Translations under genes and position numbers: made by a program
Notes under the pieces: model-generated
Database searches by the model: none
The model's input: the letters and a program-made list of their open reading frames with translations, nothing else
What the model was told of the DNA's origin: nothing
Shown here: positions 5,433-5,544 of the stretch, one piece after another
Numbering within the stretch: position 1 is the stretch's first letter
How the letters are laid out: every line of letters begins with the position of its first letter
Origin: Acidobacteriaceae bacterium
Lineage (GTDB): Bacteria; Acidobacteriota; Terriglobia; Terriglobales; Acidobacteriaceae
DNA length: 5,544 bases
NCBI GenBank assembly: GCA_003135315.1
Contig: PLBD01000541.1
Coordinates: forward strand, 4,631-10,174
Direction of reading: 5' to 3'

Positions 5433-5438
5433 TCCCTT
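5433..5438 (-). promoter_or_regulatory. Ribosome-binding site of the DUF418 gene
   Basis: On the minus strand AAGGGA lies 5 nt before ATG 5427. Neither in-frame ATG farther upstream (5484, inside the inverted repeat, or 5541) has a comparable site that I can see (only 3 bases precede 5541 in the window), so this decides the start. Confidence 0.55.
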
Positions 5439-5480
5439 CGTCTCTTGCACTTTTCCGGGCAAATGCTAAACGGATGGCAA

Positions 5481-5494
5481 GCATTCCAGAATGC
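5481..5494. promoter_or_regulatory. 14-bp inverted repeat upstream of the DUF418 gene
   Basis: GCATTC and GAATGC form a perfect inverted repeat around a 2-bp centre (CA), 53 nt upstream of the chosen start. Its size and place suit a dimeric regulator's operator, but no convincing -35/-10 pair is visible nearby and no regulator family consensus is recognised. A 2-nt loop makes it an unlikely RNA hairpin. Confidence 0.35.
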
Positions 5495-5544
5495 GCGGCC
5501 CGGCTTGCAGAACCGGCGCGATCCTTCACTTTCTTTCCCAACTG

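Noticed and set aside
5428..5541. 38-residue N-terminal extension of the DUF418 protein
   Set aside because: It is basic, non-membrane sequence running through the palindrome; ATG 5427 has a Shine-Dalgarno and a family-like distance to the first helix. A start farther upstream cannot be wholly excluded.
1..5544. tRNA, rRNA, CRISPR array, insertion sequence or transposase
   Set aside because: I saw no cloverleaf with a CCA-side acceptor, no regularly spaced direct repeats of CRISPR length, and no transposase-like protein in any frame; the two acpP copies are the only long direct repeat.

Overview
The window looks like bacterial chromosome from a GC-rich, Gram-negative-type lineage, most likely an acidobacterium. 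That placement is an inference. It rests on a secreted protein built around a 'TLIGCL...' domain of a kind I associate with acidobacterial genomes, on a dispersed intergenic repeat headed GTCATCYTGAGCG, and on heptanucleotide arrays between genes. No rRNA or other marker in the window settles the taxonomy.

Layout, left to right. (1) 1-692: two translationally coupled plus-strand genes joined by an ATGA overlap. The first is the C-terminal part of a phage-tail-like protein; the second is a small coiled-coil plus membrane-anchor protein resembling phage holin/XhlA-type accessory proteins. This looks like the end of a prophage or a domesticated phage module. (2) 693-1464: a signal-peptide-bearing lineage-type protein (806-1351), with one copy of a stem-loop repeat before it and one after it. 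(3) 1465-1914, minus strand: dtd, D-aminoacyl-tRNA deacylase. (4) 1915-2292: a 378-nt gene-free stretch carrying a possible leaderless dtd promoter, two heptad arrays in opposite orientation, a possible acpP promoter and a structured acpP leader. (5) 2293-4145: a fatty-acid-synthesis operon with two tandem acyl carrier protein genes followed by fabF, which starts with TTG one base after the second acpP stop. (6) 4126-5427, minus strand: a DUF418/YeiB-type multi-pass membrane protein whose 3' end overlaps the fabF 3' end by 20 bp. Its upstream region reaches the window edge and holds a 14-bp inverted repeat.

How the genes work together: the two ACPs carry acyl chains as 4'-phosphopantetheine thioesters and FabF condenses them with malonyl-ACP, so the operon supplies both carrier and elongating enzyme of type II fatty acid synthesis. 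dtd is independent translation quality control. The DUF418 protein belongs to a membrane superfamily that includes acyltransferases, but nothing in the sequence ties it functionally to fabF. I did not find a convincing new multi-gene system. The most interesting signals are the tandem acpP pair, the two repeats whose stems differ in sequence but both pair perfectly, the inverted heptad arrays, and the possible pseudoknot leader of acpP.
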